Origin: Pseudobdellovibrionaceae bacterium
GTDB taxonomy: Bacteria > Bdellovibrionota > Bdellovibrionia > Bdellovibrionales > JAMPXM01
Length of the DNA: 40,716 nucleotides
Assembly (NCBI GenBank): GCA_021463345.1
Contig: JAJTYM010000033.1
Coordinates: forward strand, 1 to 40,716
Direction: 5' to 3'
This document shows positions 16,498 through 25,109 of this stretch, one piece after another. Each line of letters starts with the position of its first letter. Position 1 is the stretch's first letter. A model generated the notes under the pieces. That model did no database searches. It was not told the DNA's origin and saw only the letters and a program-made list of their open reading frames with translations. Position numbers and translations under genes: made by a program.

Positions 16498-17196
16498 ATG
16501 AGCCTCAGCAAAGCCTACTCGGATGCGAAAAGCGCCCTCCGGGGCGTCAAAGACGGAATGACGATCATCGTCGGCGGATTCGGCCTCTGCGGCATTCCCG
16601 AAAACCTCATTCTCGCCCTGCGCGATTCGGGTGCGAAAGACCTCACCTGCGTTTCCAACAACGCCGGCGTCGACGACTTCGGGCTGGGTCTGCTGCTCCA
16701 GACTCGCCAGATCAAGAAAATGATCTCGAGCTACGTGGGCGAGAACGCGACGTTCGAAAAACAGTATTTGAACGGCGAGCTCGAGGTCGAGCTCTGTCCT
16801 CAAGGGACCTTAGCCGAACGCATCCGCGCCGGCGGCGCCGGGATCCCGGCGTTCTACACGCCGACGGGCGTCGGCACCCGGATCGCCGAAGGAAAGGACG
16901 TGCGCGAGTTCGACGGCCGCGAGTACGTCATGGAACGCGGGATCACGGGCGACTTCGCGCTCGTCAAAGCCTGGAAAGGCGACACGTTCGGCAATCTGAT
17001 CTTCCGCAAGACGGCGCGGAACTTCAACCCGATGGTCGCCACCGCGGGCCGGGTCACCGTCGCGGAAGTCGAGGAACTCGTCGAGGCGGGGGAACTCGAC
17101 CCCGATCAAATCCACACCCCTGGCATCTTCGTCCAGCGCATCATCCAAGGGCCGCGCTACGAAAAGCGCATCGAACAACGCACGGTGAGGAAATAA
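16498..17196 (+). CDS. scoA: 3-oxoacid CoA-transferase, subunit A
   Basis: 232 residues. Alpha subunit of a succinyl-CoA:acetoacetate-type CoA-transferase, family I. Features: [15 protein letters not shown] (oxyanion region), VSNNAG, then the [15 protein letters not shown] segment typical of the alpha subunit. It is 24 nt after the thiolase stop and 1 nt before the beta subunit, so the operon is tight. An acetate/butyrate (AtoD) specificity is possible; subunit length and motifs fit the ScoA type slightly better. Confidence 0.92.
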   Translation: MSLSKAYSDAKSALRGVKDGMTIIVGGFGLCGIPENLILALRDSGAKDLTCVSNNAGVDDFGLGLLLQTRQIKKMISSYVGENATFEKQYLNGELEVELCPQGTLAERIRAGGAGIPAFYTPTGVGTRIAEGKDVREFDGREYVMERGITGDFALVKAWKGDTFGNLIFRKTARNFNPMVATAGRVTVAEVEELVEAGELDPDQIHTPGIFVQRIIQGPRYEKRIEQRTVRK

Positions 17197-17197
17197 A

Positions 17198-17857
17198 ATG
17201 CCGCTGACACGCGAACAGATCGCAAAACGGATCGCGCAAGAAGTGAAACCGGGTTTCGTCGTCAACCTCGGCATCGGCATCCCGACGCTCGTCGCGAACG
17301 GCATTTCGAGCGATATGGGAGTGATGCTCCAAAGCGAGAACGGCCTGCTCGGTATCGGCCCGTTCCCGACCGACGCCGAGGTCGACGCGGACCTCATCAA
17401 CGCCGGCAAACAGACGGTCACGGCGCTGCCGGGGGCGAGCTACTTCTCATCGGCCGACAGTTTCGCGATGATCCGTGGAGGCCATGTCGATCTCACCGTC
17501 CTCGGCGCCATGCAGGTCGATATGGCAGGTTCGATCGCCAACTGGATGATCCCCGGCAAGATGGTCAAAGGGATGGGCGGCGCGATGGATCTCGTCGCCG
17601 GCGCCAAACGCGTCGTCGTCGCCATGGAACATGTCGCCAAAGACGGCGGCCACAAGCTCCTGAGGGCGTGCACGCTGCCCCTCACCGGCGTCGGCTGCAT
17701 CCAACGCGTCGTCACCGATTACGGCGTGCTGGATCCGGTCGGAAACTGCTTCCGCCTGCTCGAATACGCCCCGGACCTCACTCCGGACGACGTGGTCAAG
17801 GCGACGGGAGCCCCCGTGGAGCTCGCGCCCGATCTCAAACCGATGAGGCTCGACTGA
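17198..17857 (+). CDS. scoB: 3-oxoacid CoA-transferase, subunit B
   Basis: 219 residues. Beta subunit carrying the catalytic glutamate in SENG (Glu47), which forms the covalent CoA thioester. It also has LGIGIPT near the start, [12 protein letters not shown] and GAMDLV. The ATG follows the subunit A stop by one base. With thiolase and subunit A it converts acetoacetate plus an acyl-CoA to acetoacetyl-CoA and then to two acetyl-CoA. Confidence 0.93.
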   Translation: MPLTREQIAKRIAQEVKPGFVVNLGIGIPTLVANGISSDMGVMLQSENGLLGIGPFPTDAEVDADLINAGKQTVTALPGASYFSSADSFAMIRGGHVDLTVLGAMQVDMAGSIANWMIPGKMVKGMGGAMDLVAGAKRVVVAMEHVAKDGGHKLLRACTLPLTGVGCIQRVVTDYGVLDPVGNCFRLLEYAPDLTPDDVVKATGAPVELAPDLKPMRLD

Positions 17858-17957
17858 TGCGCGTTCCTGTCGACTCGAGAACGCCGGCCTCAATGTCGCC
17901 GTCGAGAAAAGGCCCGCCCCCTTCCTGACGTCCCCGCCCCTCTCAGCCGTCTCGGAA

Positions 17958-17975
17958 CCAGGACCTGGGTCCTGG
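17958..17975. repeat. Perfect inverted repeat CCAGGACC-TG-GGTCCTGG
   Basis: 8-bp arms with a 2-nt centre, 100 nt after scoB and about 30 nt before the -35 of the next promoter. There is no T-tract, so it is not a classical terminator. It could be a Rho-assisted stop or, from its position and symmetry, an operator. Confidence 0.45.
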
Positions 17976-18003
17976 CCACTGAACCCAATTCGCTCGCCGG
18001 ACT

Positions 18004-18031
18004 TTGGAAACACGGCGGCTTTCCCTATACT
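18004..18031 (+). promoter_or_regulatory. Sigma70-like promoter of the cNMP-binding gene
   Basis: TTGGAA (18004-18009), 16 nt, TATACT (18026-18031). Transcription would begin near 18038, giving a leader of about 90 nt. Confidence 0.55.
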
Positions 18032-18129
18032 TTTAAGGGCGTCCCAACGCGCTTTCGGCGCTTGTTTTCGGGGCGCCGGCCAACGACGAACCTGCGTCTT
18101 CCGGTGAACGACGCGATGAGGACCCGGAC

Positions 18130-19119
18130 TTGAGCGGACTGAGAAATCTGAAAAAGGGCGATATCCTGTTTCGTGAGAACGACCCGTCGGAAGCGATGTT
18201 CGTCATCAAGTCCGGCCGCATCGCGATCGTGAAATCCAAAGGCAGCTCCGAAATCGTGCTCGCCGAACTCGGCCCCGGCGACATGCTCGGCGAGATGGCG
18301 TTCTTCGACAACAAACCTCGAAGCGCCGGAGCCAAGGCCATCGCCGACTCGGTCATCATCGAACTCCCCTTCAAAGCCCTCAACGCGCAGTTCAAGAACT
18401 TCCCCGAATGGCTCAAAGCCATCGTGCGCACAGTGAGCACCCACCTGCGCAACGCCAATATGAAGATCAGGCAGCTCGAGAGGTCCTCTGAAGAGGAGAA
18501 CGCTGTCTTCCCATCGCACACGATCACGCGCCTGATGGCGATCGTGGCTCTGGTCGCGACCCGTTACGGGGAGAAAGACGCGGCAGGGACCCTCGTCCCG
18601 GCCGGCACCCTTCGCCGCTACACGATCCAGGTTTTTCAGCAGGCGACCAACAAAATGGAGAAGATGAACCAGATCCTCGCCGCGCTCGGGCACATGACGG
18701 TCGAGGATCTGGGCGAGGGCAAAGTCAAAATCGTCGTCAAGGACGTGGATCTGTTCTGGGACTTCGTCGATTTCTACAATGATTACCTCTTCAAGGACGA
18801 GAGCAAACGCATCACCGTCGAGGAAAAGGAACTCAAAGTCATCCGCGGCCTGATTTTCTACGGCGACAAGCAACAGAAGGACGAGAAAGGCCGTATCAAG
18901 CTCAATCTCACGCAGATCCAGAACGATTCCATGCGCGATCTCGGCTGGGTTCTGGACGTCGATGCGGTCAACAGCTTGGTCGAGAAGGGGTTCACCTCCG
19001 ACAAGATGTCGGAAGAGAGCAAGCTCTCGATCTTCGCCGAGATCGACGAGATGAAGCGAGTGCTCCCCTACTGGGAAATCATCTACGCCCTCAAGAAAGT
19101 CCAACCCAGATCTGGTTGA
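18130..19119 (+). CDS. Cyclic-nucleotide-binding domain protein
   Basis: 329 residues. The N-terminal cNMP-binding domain (about 1-115) has the hallmark phosphate-binding cassette: Gly54-Glu55 in LGEMAFF and Arg64 in NKPRSA, which contact the ribose and cyclic phosphate in cAMP receptors. The remainder (about 130-325) has no Crp-type helix-turn-helix that I can see. It is largely helical and could be a winged-helix-like or dimerisation region (ITRLMAIVALVATRYGE; RRYTIQVFQQATNKM). TTG is the only in-frame start that keeps the domain intact, with TGAGGA upstream. A cAMP effector is likely; a class III cyclase is encoded at 33390. Confidence 0.85.
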   Translation: MSGLRNLKKGDILFRENDPSEAMFVIKSGRIAIVKSKGSSEIVLAELGPGDMLGEMAFFDNKPRSAGAKAIADSVIIELPFKALNAQFKNFPEWLKAIVRTVSTHLRNANMKIRQLERSSEEENAVFPSHTITRLMAIVALVATRYGEKDAAGTLVPAGTLRRYTIQVFQQATNKMEKMNQILAALGHMTVEDLGEGKVKIVVKDVDLFWDFVDFYNDYLFKDESKRITVEEKELKVIRGLIFYGDKQQKDEKGRIKLNLTQIQNDSMRDLGWVLDVDAVNSLVEKGFTSDKMSEESKLSIFAEIDEMKRVLPYWEIIYALKKVQPRSG

Positions 19120-19141
19120 AAATCCCCGCCGGTTCCGGCAC

Positions 19142-19600
19142 CTATTCGGAGATGCCGGCCTTCAAAGCGCTCCGCAGGTCGGAAACGTCGGCCTCGAGTT
19201 CCGCCCACGCATCGGGGCGCGTTCGGGCCGCGGCCTTGGCATGGGTCTCGACAAGCGCGTCGAGCTCTTTGCAAACATCCTTGCCCGGGCATTTGTAGCC
19301 GCTCAGCTTCCGGATCGCCTTTTTCCGCAATTCGGTGTCGTCGTGATAAAACGCCGCAGCCACGAAAAAGTGCATGGTCCCGAGGCTGACGGAAGCGTCG
19401 TTCACACACGAAACGGAAAGGCGGCCCTTGACGGGCTTGTATGGGATGCTGAACTCGCTCTTGATGGCCGAGCTCAACCCTTCGCAGCCTTTGGCCACGT
19501 CCGTCTCCGCCCGCGCCGTCGAAGCCGTCGCCGCAAGCCCCATGGAGAACCACGCGGCCGCCGCGACGACTGGAGCGCTGAAACCGCCGAATGCCCTCAT
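19142..19600 (-). CDS. Small secreted protein, unknown function
   Basis: 152 residues from the ATG at 19600, chosen because GGGAGG lies just before it; an ATG at 19612 would add four residues. A signal peptide of about 31 residues ends ARAE. The mature protein has four cysteines (GCEG, VSCVN, YKCPGKDVC) and a helical C-terminus. No family recognised. It lies downstream of pyk on the same strand with about 190 nt between them, and converges on the cNMP-binding gene with a gap of 22 nt. Confidence 0.68.
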   Translation of the reverse strand: MRAFGGFSAPVVAAAAWFSMGLAATASTARAETDVAKGCEGLSSAIKSEFSIPYKPVKGRLSVSCVNDASVSLGTMHFFVAAAFYHDDTELRKKAIRKLSGYKCPGKDVCKELDALVETHAKAAARTRPDAWAELEADVSDLRSALKAGISE

Positions 19601-19721
19601 GATCCCTCCCATTGGACTTGCTCGCGAAGAGCGTTCCGCGTCCGGCGGAAACGCTCACGTACCTGGGATCAGCTTACCCGAGGACCACGACTTTCGGCCA
19701 ACAGATCGATCGCCGTCACAG

Positions 19722-19744
19722 TTTCGTCGAAAAGATCGACGAAA
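19722..19744. repeat. Perfect 9-bp inverted repeat downstream of pyk
   Basis: TTTCGTCGA (19722-19730), 5-nt centre, TCGACGAAA (19736-19744). It starts 45 nt after the pyk stop. RNA from either strand would fold to a strong hairpin. No T-tract follows on the minus strand, so termination would need another factor. It may protect the pyk transcript's 3' end or serve as a protein site for the secreted-protein gene. Confidence 0.5.
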
Positions 19745-19789
19745 GTGATATCGGCCACACAGTGTGAAGGAGCGTGAAAGCGCGCGATC

Positions 19790-21286
19790 TCAGTGCACGG
19801 ATCTTTCGGGGTTCTCCCGGCAACGGAGAGGCAGCTCCGCCTCGGGCGAGCGGCTGACGTCTTCGCGGCCGATCGTGTAAACGCGGAGCGTGTTCGTCTT
19901 TCCTCGTTCGAGGACGGGGACCCCAAGGGTGAGGATGACCTTGTCCCCGGTTTTCACAAGGCCGTATTTGAGGAGCATTTCCTCGATCTGGTTCATCGCC
20001 TCGTCGGAAGAGTCGTACGGATCGATCGTCAGCGTCTGGATCCCCCAAATGAGCTCCAGCCGGTTCAAGGTGGGCAGGATGTGGGTGACGGCGATGATAC
20101 GGGCCTTCGGGCGAAACCCCGAGATGATCGATGCCGTGCGCCCCGTCGTCGTCAGGCAGACGATCGCTGAAGCGTTCAGCTTCAAGGCCGACAGGCAAGC
20201 GCTGGCGCCGATCGCTTCAGCGACGCTGAAGAACTCCGCATCGAGGGTCATGTTGTAATAGTAAGTCCCCGTGCGCTCGACTTCGCTGATGATCTCATGC
20301 ATCGTCCGGAGGCATTTGAACGGGTACTTGCCGCTCGCGGTCTCGGCCGAAAGCATGAGCGCGTCGGAACCGTCGAGCACGGCGTTGGCGACGTCGGTGA
20401 TCTCGGCGCGCGTGGGTCGCGGGTTTTCAACCATGCTGTCGAGCATCTGGGTCGCGGTGATCACCGGCCGGCCGATCTTGTTGCAGATGTGCACGATCTG
20501 TTTCTGCACGCCGGGCAGCAGCGTCTGCCCGACCTCGACGGCGAGATCGCCCCGCGCGACCATGACGGCGTCGCTCAGACGCACGATCTCCTCGAGGTTG
20601 TCGACCGCCTCGAGCATCTCGATCTTGGCCACGATCCGCGCGCTCGGCGCCTTGTGCTTGATCAGCTCGCGCAGGCGCCGGATATCGTCGCCGCGGCGAA
20701 CGAAACTCAAGGCGACGTAGTCCACTCCATGCTCGAGGCCGAACTCGAGGTCCTTCAGGTCCTTCTCCGTCAGGCAGTCGATCGGCAAGAAGGCGCCGGG
20801 CACGTTCATGCCCTTGCGGTCCTTCAGAACCCCGCCGTATTCGACCGTCGCGGCGATCCGGCCGTTTTCGACGGCGTCGACCCGCAGCTCCAGAAGACCG
20901 TCGTCGAGCAGGATCTTCATGCCCGCTCGCACCGCTCCCGGGAGCGCTTTGAAATCCGTCGGTATCAAACCCGGCTTGCCTTTGACGTCTTCGACGGTGA
21001 TGACGACCTTTTCGCCCTCCCGGATCTCGATCGAACCGTTCTCGAACCGACCGACGCGGATCTTGGGCCCCTGGAGGTCTTGAAGGATCGTCACGGGGGC
21101 TTTGAGTTCGTCGGAAAGCTCGCGGAGATGCCGGATGACTTGCAGGTGATCGTCGTGAGAACCGTGGCTGAAGTTCAAGCGCGCGACGTTCATCCCCGAA
21201 AGGATGCATTTGCGGAGAGCCTCGCGGGATTTCGTGGCGGGCCCGATCGTGGCGACGATCTTGGTGCGGCGGTCAGCGAGCATCAT
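19790..21286 (-). CDS. pyk: Pyruvate kinase
   Basis: 498 residues. It catalyses the last glycolytic step, phosphoenolpyruvate plus ADP to pyruvate plus ATP. Motifs: RTKIVATIGPA and NVARLNFSHG at the N-terminus, DLQGPKIR, the catalytic MVARGDLAVE and KIEMLEAV (active-site Lys), ATQMLDSM and PTRAEITDVANAVLDG. The C-terminal allosteric domain is present (about 360-475) and ends without the extra PEP-utilising domain seen in some bacilli. GAGG precedes two tandem ATG codons. It follows the coiled-coil gene by 42 nt and is probably in the same transcript, an unusual setting for a glycolytic enzyme. Confidence 0.96.
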   Translation of the reverse strand: MMLADRRTKIVATIGPATKSREALRKCILSGMNVARLNFSHGSHDDHLQVIRHLRELSDELKAPVTILQDLQGPKIRVGRFENGSIEIREGEKVVITVEDVKGKPGLIPTDFKALPGAVRAGMKILLDDGLLELRVDAVENGRIAATVEYGGVLKDRKGMNVPGAFLPIDCLTEKDLKDLEFGLEHGVDYVALSFVRRGDDIRRLRELIKHKAPSARIVAKIEMLEAVDNLEEIVRLSDAVMVARGDLAVEVGQTLLPGVQKQIVHICNKIGRPVITATQMLDSMVENPRPTRAEITDVANAVLDGSDALMLSAETASGKYPFKCLRTMHEIISEVERTGTYYYNMTLDAEFFSVAEAIGASACLSALKLNASAIVCLTTTGRTASIISGFRPKARIIAVTHILPTLNRLELIWGIQTLTIDPYDSSDEAMNQIEEMLLKYGLVKTGDKVILTLGVPVLERGKTNTLRVYTIGREDVSRSPEAELPLRCRENPERSVH

Positions 21287-21328
21287 GCGACGATCCTCTC
21301 CCCTGTGACGGGCCGGCCGGAAAGCGGC

Positions 21329-22990
21329 TCAAGACTGCCGAGTTTTCAAGAGATTAGCAAGGGATTCCTGGTGCTTGTGTCTCATGTCGTCGAGTTCCCG
21401 CTTGTGCGCGTCCTCGTTCTTGGCGAGGCGGTACTCGAGTTGTGAGTTTTGCGTGGTCATTTCTCCCGAAAACTTGCGGGACTGCTCGTTGAGACGGCGG
21501 GCTGAGAGTTCCCGCTCGTCCTTGATTTCTTTCTCGTGCTTCGCGTTCATCTCGGCGATCCGCTTCTCATAGCGGACGGTCAGATCCTGCAGGCGCCCCT
21601 GGAATTTTTCCTCGCTCTCCCGGTTCTGCTTGGCGAACTGAGAGAAGAGCTGGTTCTGCTCGGCCTTCTGCCGCATCCGCATCTCCCGCAGAGTCGACTC
21701 GAAGTTCTCCCGCATCGACTGCGTCGTTTGATCGAAATAAGCGCGCATCTTCTCCTGTTCGCGCGAATTGAAGTTCTTCAGCTTCTCGAAACGCGCGTTG
21801 CCGCTCGCTTCCCGGCCGAGGAGCTTCGCTTCGTAGCCGTTTTTGACGTTTGAGAGCCGCTCCTCGCCGCGGACTTCGTTCATGCCGATTTTTTCCTGGT
21901 AGAACCGGTTGTTGACGGCCAACGTCTCGGCGTTCTTCTCGTTCACGTGCTTGAGCTCCCGGGCGCGGCCCTGGTTGCTCGACTGACGAAGGTCGCGGTT
22001 CTGGCGTTCGTAATCGCTGATGTTCCCGTGGAGGGACTCGCGGAGATTCTTCATCTCGACGCCGTTTTTCGCCTCGAGCTCGGTTTTTTCCCTGATCCGG
22101 AGGCGCTCGGCGTCGTACAGCCGGTCCTCGAGCGCGGCGATCTTGCGCCCCGTCCGTCCGTTGACGGTTTCGCTCAGCTCGCCCCGCGCGCCTTCCATGG
22201 CCTTCTGGTGTTTGTCCAAGGCCTTTTGGTAACGCTCGCGGTTTTCTTTCAGCCCCATGTTGAACGCCTCGCGCTGCAGATCCTGCTTGAGCGCGTTGTC
22301 GTCCCGCTCGTTGCGCAACTGAGCCTGGAAGTTGCTGCTCAGGCGCTCGCCCTGCATCCGGCGCTCAGCCCGTTCCGCGGCGATCGTCGCGTCCTTCGCT
22401 TTGCGGAGCTCGTCATAGCCGAATTGCGCGTTCTCCAGGCGATGGTCGCGATCCTTGACGATCGCGTCTTTTTCCTTCCGGTGGGCCGCGCCCAAACGGG
22501 CGCGGTTCTCCTCGAGGCCCTCGGCCACCGCTTGGCGAGCCTCGCTCGTCTTGTCTTCGAGACGCCTGTCCCGAGCGCCGATCTCAGCCGCGAAGCTCTC
22601 ACGGAGCAACGCCTTCTGCCGCTCGCCGGCCCGCTGGCTGCGTTCGAGTTCCCCGCGCAGGGCCTCCTCGGTGCGTTCGTTTTTCCCCTCGGCTTCCTGA
22701 GCGGACCGGCGGAGCTGATCGCGGTGGATGCCGCGCATCTCCTCCACGTCCCGCTGATACGTCATATCCCGGCGAGTGAGCGCCTCTTTGGCTTTCTCCT
22801 TGAACTCGCTCAGCTGCCTGGCGTGGGTGTCGCGCAGGGCTTGGACCTCGGCTTGATGCGCCTCGGACATCCTGCGGATTTCCTGTTTTTGCTTTTTGAC
22901 GTTCTCCGCTTCGCGCTGCTGGTAACTCTCCCGCGCGCGACGGACCGCTTCGTCCTGGCCGTTGCGATCCGCACCACCGACTGACGACAT
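21329..22990 (-). CDS. Long proline-free coiled-coil protein
   Basis: 553 residues from the ATG at 22990, chosen because GGAGG lies 5 nt upstream; an ATG at 23002 adds four residues. Apart from a short N-terminal SSVGGADRNG the whole chain looks helical, rich in Arg, Glu, Lys and Gln with hydrophobic residues at heptad-like spacing. I find no proline, cysteine or tryptophan. If continuous, the helix would span roughly 80 nm, the scale of intermediate-filament-like or scaffold proteins. No signal or membrane segment, so cytoplasmic. Function unknown; it sits between a FecR/TPR pair and pyk. Confidence 0.8.
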   Translation of the reverse strand: MSSVGGADRNGQDEAVRRARESYQQREAENVKKQKQEIRRMSEAHQAEVQALRDTHARQLSEFKEKAKEALTRRDMTYQRDVEEMRGIHRDQLRRSAQEAEGKNERTEEALRGELERSQRAGERQKALLRESFAAEIGARDRRLEDKTSEARQAVAEGLEENRARLGAAHRKEKDAIVKDRDHRLENAQFGYDELRKAKDATIAAERAERRMQGERLSSNFQAQLRNERDDNALKQDLQREAFNMGLKENRERYQKALDKHQKAMEGARGELSETVNGRTGRKIAALEDRLYDAERLRIREKTELEAKNGVEMKNLRESLHGNISDYERQNRDLRQSSNQGRARELKHVNEKNAETLAVNNRFYQEKIGMNEVRGEERLSNVKNGYEAKLLGREASGNARFEKLKNFNSREQEKMRAYFDQTTQSMRENFESTLREMRMRQKAEQNQLFSQFAKQNRESEEKFQGRLQDLTVRYEKRIAEMNAKHEKEIKDERELSARRLNEQSRKFSGEMTTQNSQLEYRLAKNEDAHKRELDDMRHKHQESLANLLKTRQS

Positions 22991-23083
22991 CTTCTCCTCC
23001 ATGAAAAGACGCTCTCACTCCAGCCTATCACGCGCGGGGCCCGCCCGGCCGACCCGGCCCGGCGGCGCGCGCAAAACGCGACT

Positions 23084-23848
23084 TCAATCGAGCAGGACTT
23101 TACGACGATAGAGGGCTCGGAGCTCCTCGGAGCGCTTCTCGCGCCTGTCCTTGAGCCTGGCCCGCTTCTCGGCCTCCTCTTGCAAGGCGCGGCGCCGGTC
23201 TTCGGCCAGGCTCTCGTGGTACGCGGCCACGGACGCCAGCCCGCGTCCCCAGGAGCGATGGAATTCCCGAGAGGCCTTCTCGAACTGGCGTTTCGTCCCA
23301 GGGAAAAGGCGCGCCCAGCGGCGCATGTGTTCCGCCAGAGGGATCGCCTGCGGCACGCCGGTCGCCGCGGCTCCGTCGCCGCCCACGCGCCCCATCCAAT
23401 TCTCTTCCCCGGGGTCGACGCGCAAGGCGATTTTCGAACCGCGCGGCTCCAGCGCCACCGGCTCCCCGATCGCCGCCACCCGCATCCGCTCCATGTCGCG
23501 CGAGACCCAGAATTCCCCGCCATGGCTCACGACCGCCCCGAACTCGCCGCGGACCGTGAACGGCTTCTCGCCCTGGACCCACACGGTGCCGGCGAGCAAC
23601 GCGATCCCGCTCTCCGACAAGCGCACGACCGATGTCTGCGCGTCGAGGACGACGGTGAACTCGCCGACCGCGAGCTTGAATTTCTCCCCCGCCCGCGTCT
23701 TCACCGCGCAAGGCGATGTCCGCATCACGCAGTCAGTCGGCTCCTGGAGGACATCGGCGCTGTTCGGGAGCGCGGCGAGCTCGGCGGCTTTGACTCGAAC
23801 GTCCGCGCTGAACACGAAGAGGAACGCGAGCAAATGGCGCACGCTCAC
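23084..23848 (-). CDS. FecR-domain periplasmic protein with helical C-terminal tail
   Basis: 254 residues. The GTG start overlaps the stop of the TPR gene (GTGA), so it is translationally coupled. Signal peptide at 1-20. Residues about 45-130 show the FecR beta pattern (KTRAGEKFKLAVGEFTVVLD, SVVRLSESGIALLAGTVWV, GEFGAVVSHGGEFWVS). The last 80 residues are charged and helical (EDRRRALQEEAEKRARL). FecR domains occur in anti-sigma regulators, but this one has no membrane segment or partner sigma factor nearby, so a structural envelope role is more likely. It may act with the TPR protein. Confidence 0.75.
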   Translation of the reverse strand: MSVRHLLAFLFVFSADVRVKAAELAALPNSADVLQEPTDCVMRTSPCAVKTRAGEKFKLAVGEFTVVLDAQTSVVRLSESGIALLAGTVWVQGEKPFTVRGEFGAVVSHGGEFWVSRDMERMRVAAIGEPVALEPRGSKIALRVDPGEENWMGRVGGDGAAATGVPQAIPLAEHMRRWARLFPGTKRQFEKASREFHRSWGRGLASVAAYHESLAEDRRRALQEEAEKRARLKDRREKRSEELRALYRRKVLLD

Positions 23849-24531
23849 AGTTCCACCGCCTTGAGACTCAGGCGCGCCTGCGTGAGCAACGCCTGGTCCT
23901 TGTACGACGCCAGGACCGCTCGATAGACCTCCACCGCGTCTTCCAGGCGGTCCTGGTACTCGTAGATCTTGCCCAAACGCAGGAGCGCGAAGCCCGTCAA
24001 CTCGCTTTCCGGGAACAGCGTGATCATCGCCTCGATCGTCGCCAGGCAGGCTTCGTATTCTTTCAGCTGGAACTGCGATTCGGCGAGCAGGAAATGCGCC
24101 TCGGCCACGTGGATCGACTCGGGGAACCTCTCGATGACGCCCCGGAAGGCGGCGACAGCGGCCTCGTAGGTCTCGGCGCGGAACCGAGCCTTGCCCTTTT
24201 CGAAAAGGCCTGAAGCGCGCTCGAGCGGCAAGCGGTCGCCGTCGGGCGCCTGCACGACGCTGGCGAGGGTGCGCAAACGGTACCGCTCGGTTTCTCCCCC
24301 GCTCTTCTTCAACGCGTCCGGGATGAGGGTCGCGACATGGCCGCGGTAGTCCGCGAATTCGTGCGCCGCGAGCTCGGCGCGGAAACGCTCCCGCTCGATC
24401 TCGCGTCCCTGGCGATCGATCTCCGCGCGCAACCGTTCGATGCCGCTGAACTTGTAGCGCGCGTGAAGGTGGGCCTGCATGAACAGTCCAGCCAAAATCA
24501 GCCCGTAAGCGAGGAAAACGCCCTTTTTCAT
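23845..24531 (-). CDS. Membrane-anchored TPR/CpoB-like protein
   Basis: 228 residues. N-terminal hydrophobic segment (about 5-20) that could be a signal anchor, then a short coiled coil (IERLRAEIDRQGREIERERF). Residues about 115-225 hold three TPR-type repeats (GKARFRAETYEAAVAAFRG, HFLLAESQFQLKEYEACLAT, LLRLGKIYEYQDRLEDAVEV), like CpoB/YbgF, which acts with Tol-Pal. No tol genes are nearby, so this is a fold-level match only. It heads the minus-strand series FecR, coiled coil and pyk. Confidence 0.75.
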   Translation of the reverse strand: MKKGVFLAYGLILAGLFMQAHLHARYKFSGIERLRAEIDRQGREIERERFRAELAAHEFADYRGHVATLIPDALKKSGGETERYRLRTLASVVQAPDGDRLPLERASGLFEKGKARFRAETYEAAVAAFRGVIERFPESIHVAEAHFLLAESQFQLKEYEACLATIEAMITLFPESELTGFALLRLGKIYEYQDRLEDAVEVYRAVLASYKDQALLTQARLSLKAVEL

Positions 24532-24810
24532 CCGTACTTGAATCGGCGCTTCTCAGGCGGAAATAAAGACGTCGAGACCAAAGGCCCGCCGCTTCGCGAC
24601 AGCCGCTCGCGGTCGCCATCCAACGCATCAAACCGAGACGCTCGAGCACGCTCGGCGCTCCGAAACGCCGCTATTTTTTTGTTCCATCGACGATTTGCCG
24701 CGACATTTTCGGCGACGGAGGAGAAGCAGGCAAAGCGCTTGACCCAAAAACACGGCCTGCTTTAAATTCACCCGTTCATTGATGAGCCGCGCACAAGATG
24801 GAGTGGACTT
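24532..24810. other. Divergent intergenic region between the TPR gene and HU
   Basis: 279 nt. The right part contains the HU promoter; a promoter for the minus-strand TPR gene is not evident by eye. No coding sequence supported. Confidence 0.5.
24739..24767 (+). promoter_or_regulatory. Sigma70-like promoter of the HU gene
   Basis: TTGACC (24739-24744), 17 nt, TTAAAT (24762-24767), a near-consensus promoter. Leader about 37 nt to the GTG at 24811, with GGAG upstream of the start. Confidence 0.6.
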
Positions 24811-25083
24811 GTGAATAAAGCCGAACTGATCGAGAGAGTTTCCCGCAAAACCACGCTGACAAAAGTGCAATCCGAGGAAGTGCTCGACGCCGCCTTGGAA
24901 ATCATCACCAAGACCGTCTCCAAGGGCGACGAGGTGAAGATCGTGGGCTTCGGGACTTTCTCGCGCGGCACGAGGAAGGCCCGCCCCGGCCGCAACCCGA
25001 AGACCGGGACGCAGATCGAAATCCCGGCGACCCGAGTCCCAAAATTCAAGCCCGGCAAGGATTTCCGCGATATCGTGAAATGA
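24811..25083 (+). CDS. hup: HU family nucleoid protein
   Basis: 90 residues with GTG start. A DNA-bending dimeric nucleoid protein. Family marks: MNKAELI, the GDEVKIVGFGTF core, then the flexible beta-arm region RPGRNPKTG and the KFKPGK end. It is closer to HU than IHF, but the two cannot be cleanly separated by eye. It is a single-gene unit with its own promoter. Confidence 0.94.
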   Translation: MNKAELIERVSRKTTLTKVQSEEVLDAALEIITKTVSKGDEVKIVGFGTFSRGTRKARPGRNPKTGTQIEIPATRVPKFKPGKDFRDIVK

Positions 25084-25109
25084 TCCCCGCCACGGGCTCG
25101 CCGGACGCA

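Larger units (their letters stand above)
17858..18129. other. Intergenic region between scoB and the cNMP-binding gene
   Basis: 272 nt. It holds a perfect 8-bp inverted repeat at 17958-17975 and a promoter at 18004-18031, described separately. No further coding sequence is supported. Confidence 0.5.

Noticed and set aside
19669-19789. Possible 29-codon minus-strand peptide after pyk
   Set aside because: No ribosome-binding site before the GTG, and the frame spans the strong inverted repeat; no evidence of translation.
23849-24649. Upstream extension of the FecR frame (521 codons)
   Set aside because: This part is an alternative frame of the TPR gene; the FecR protein needs its signal peptide at the GTG at 23848.
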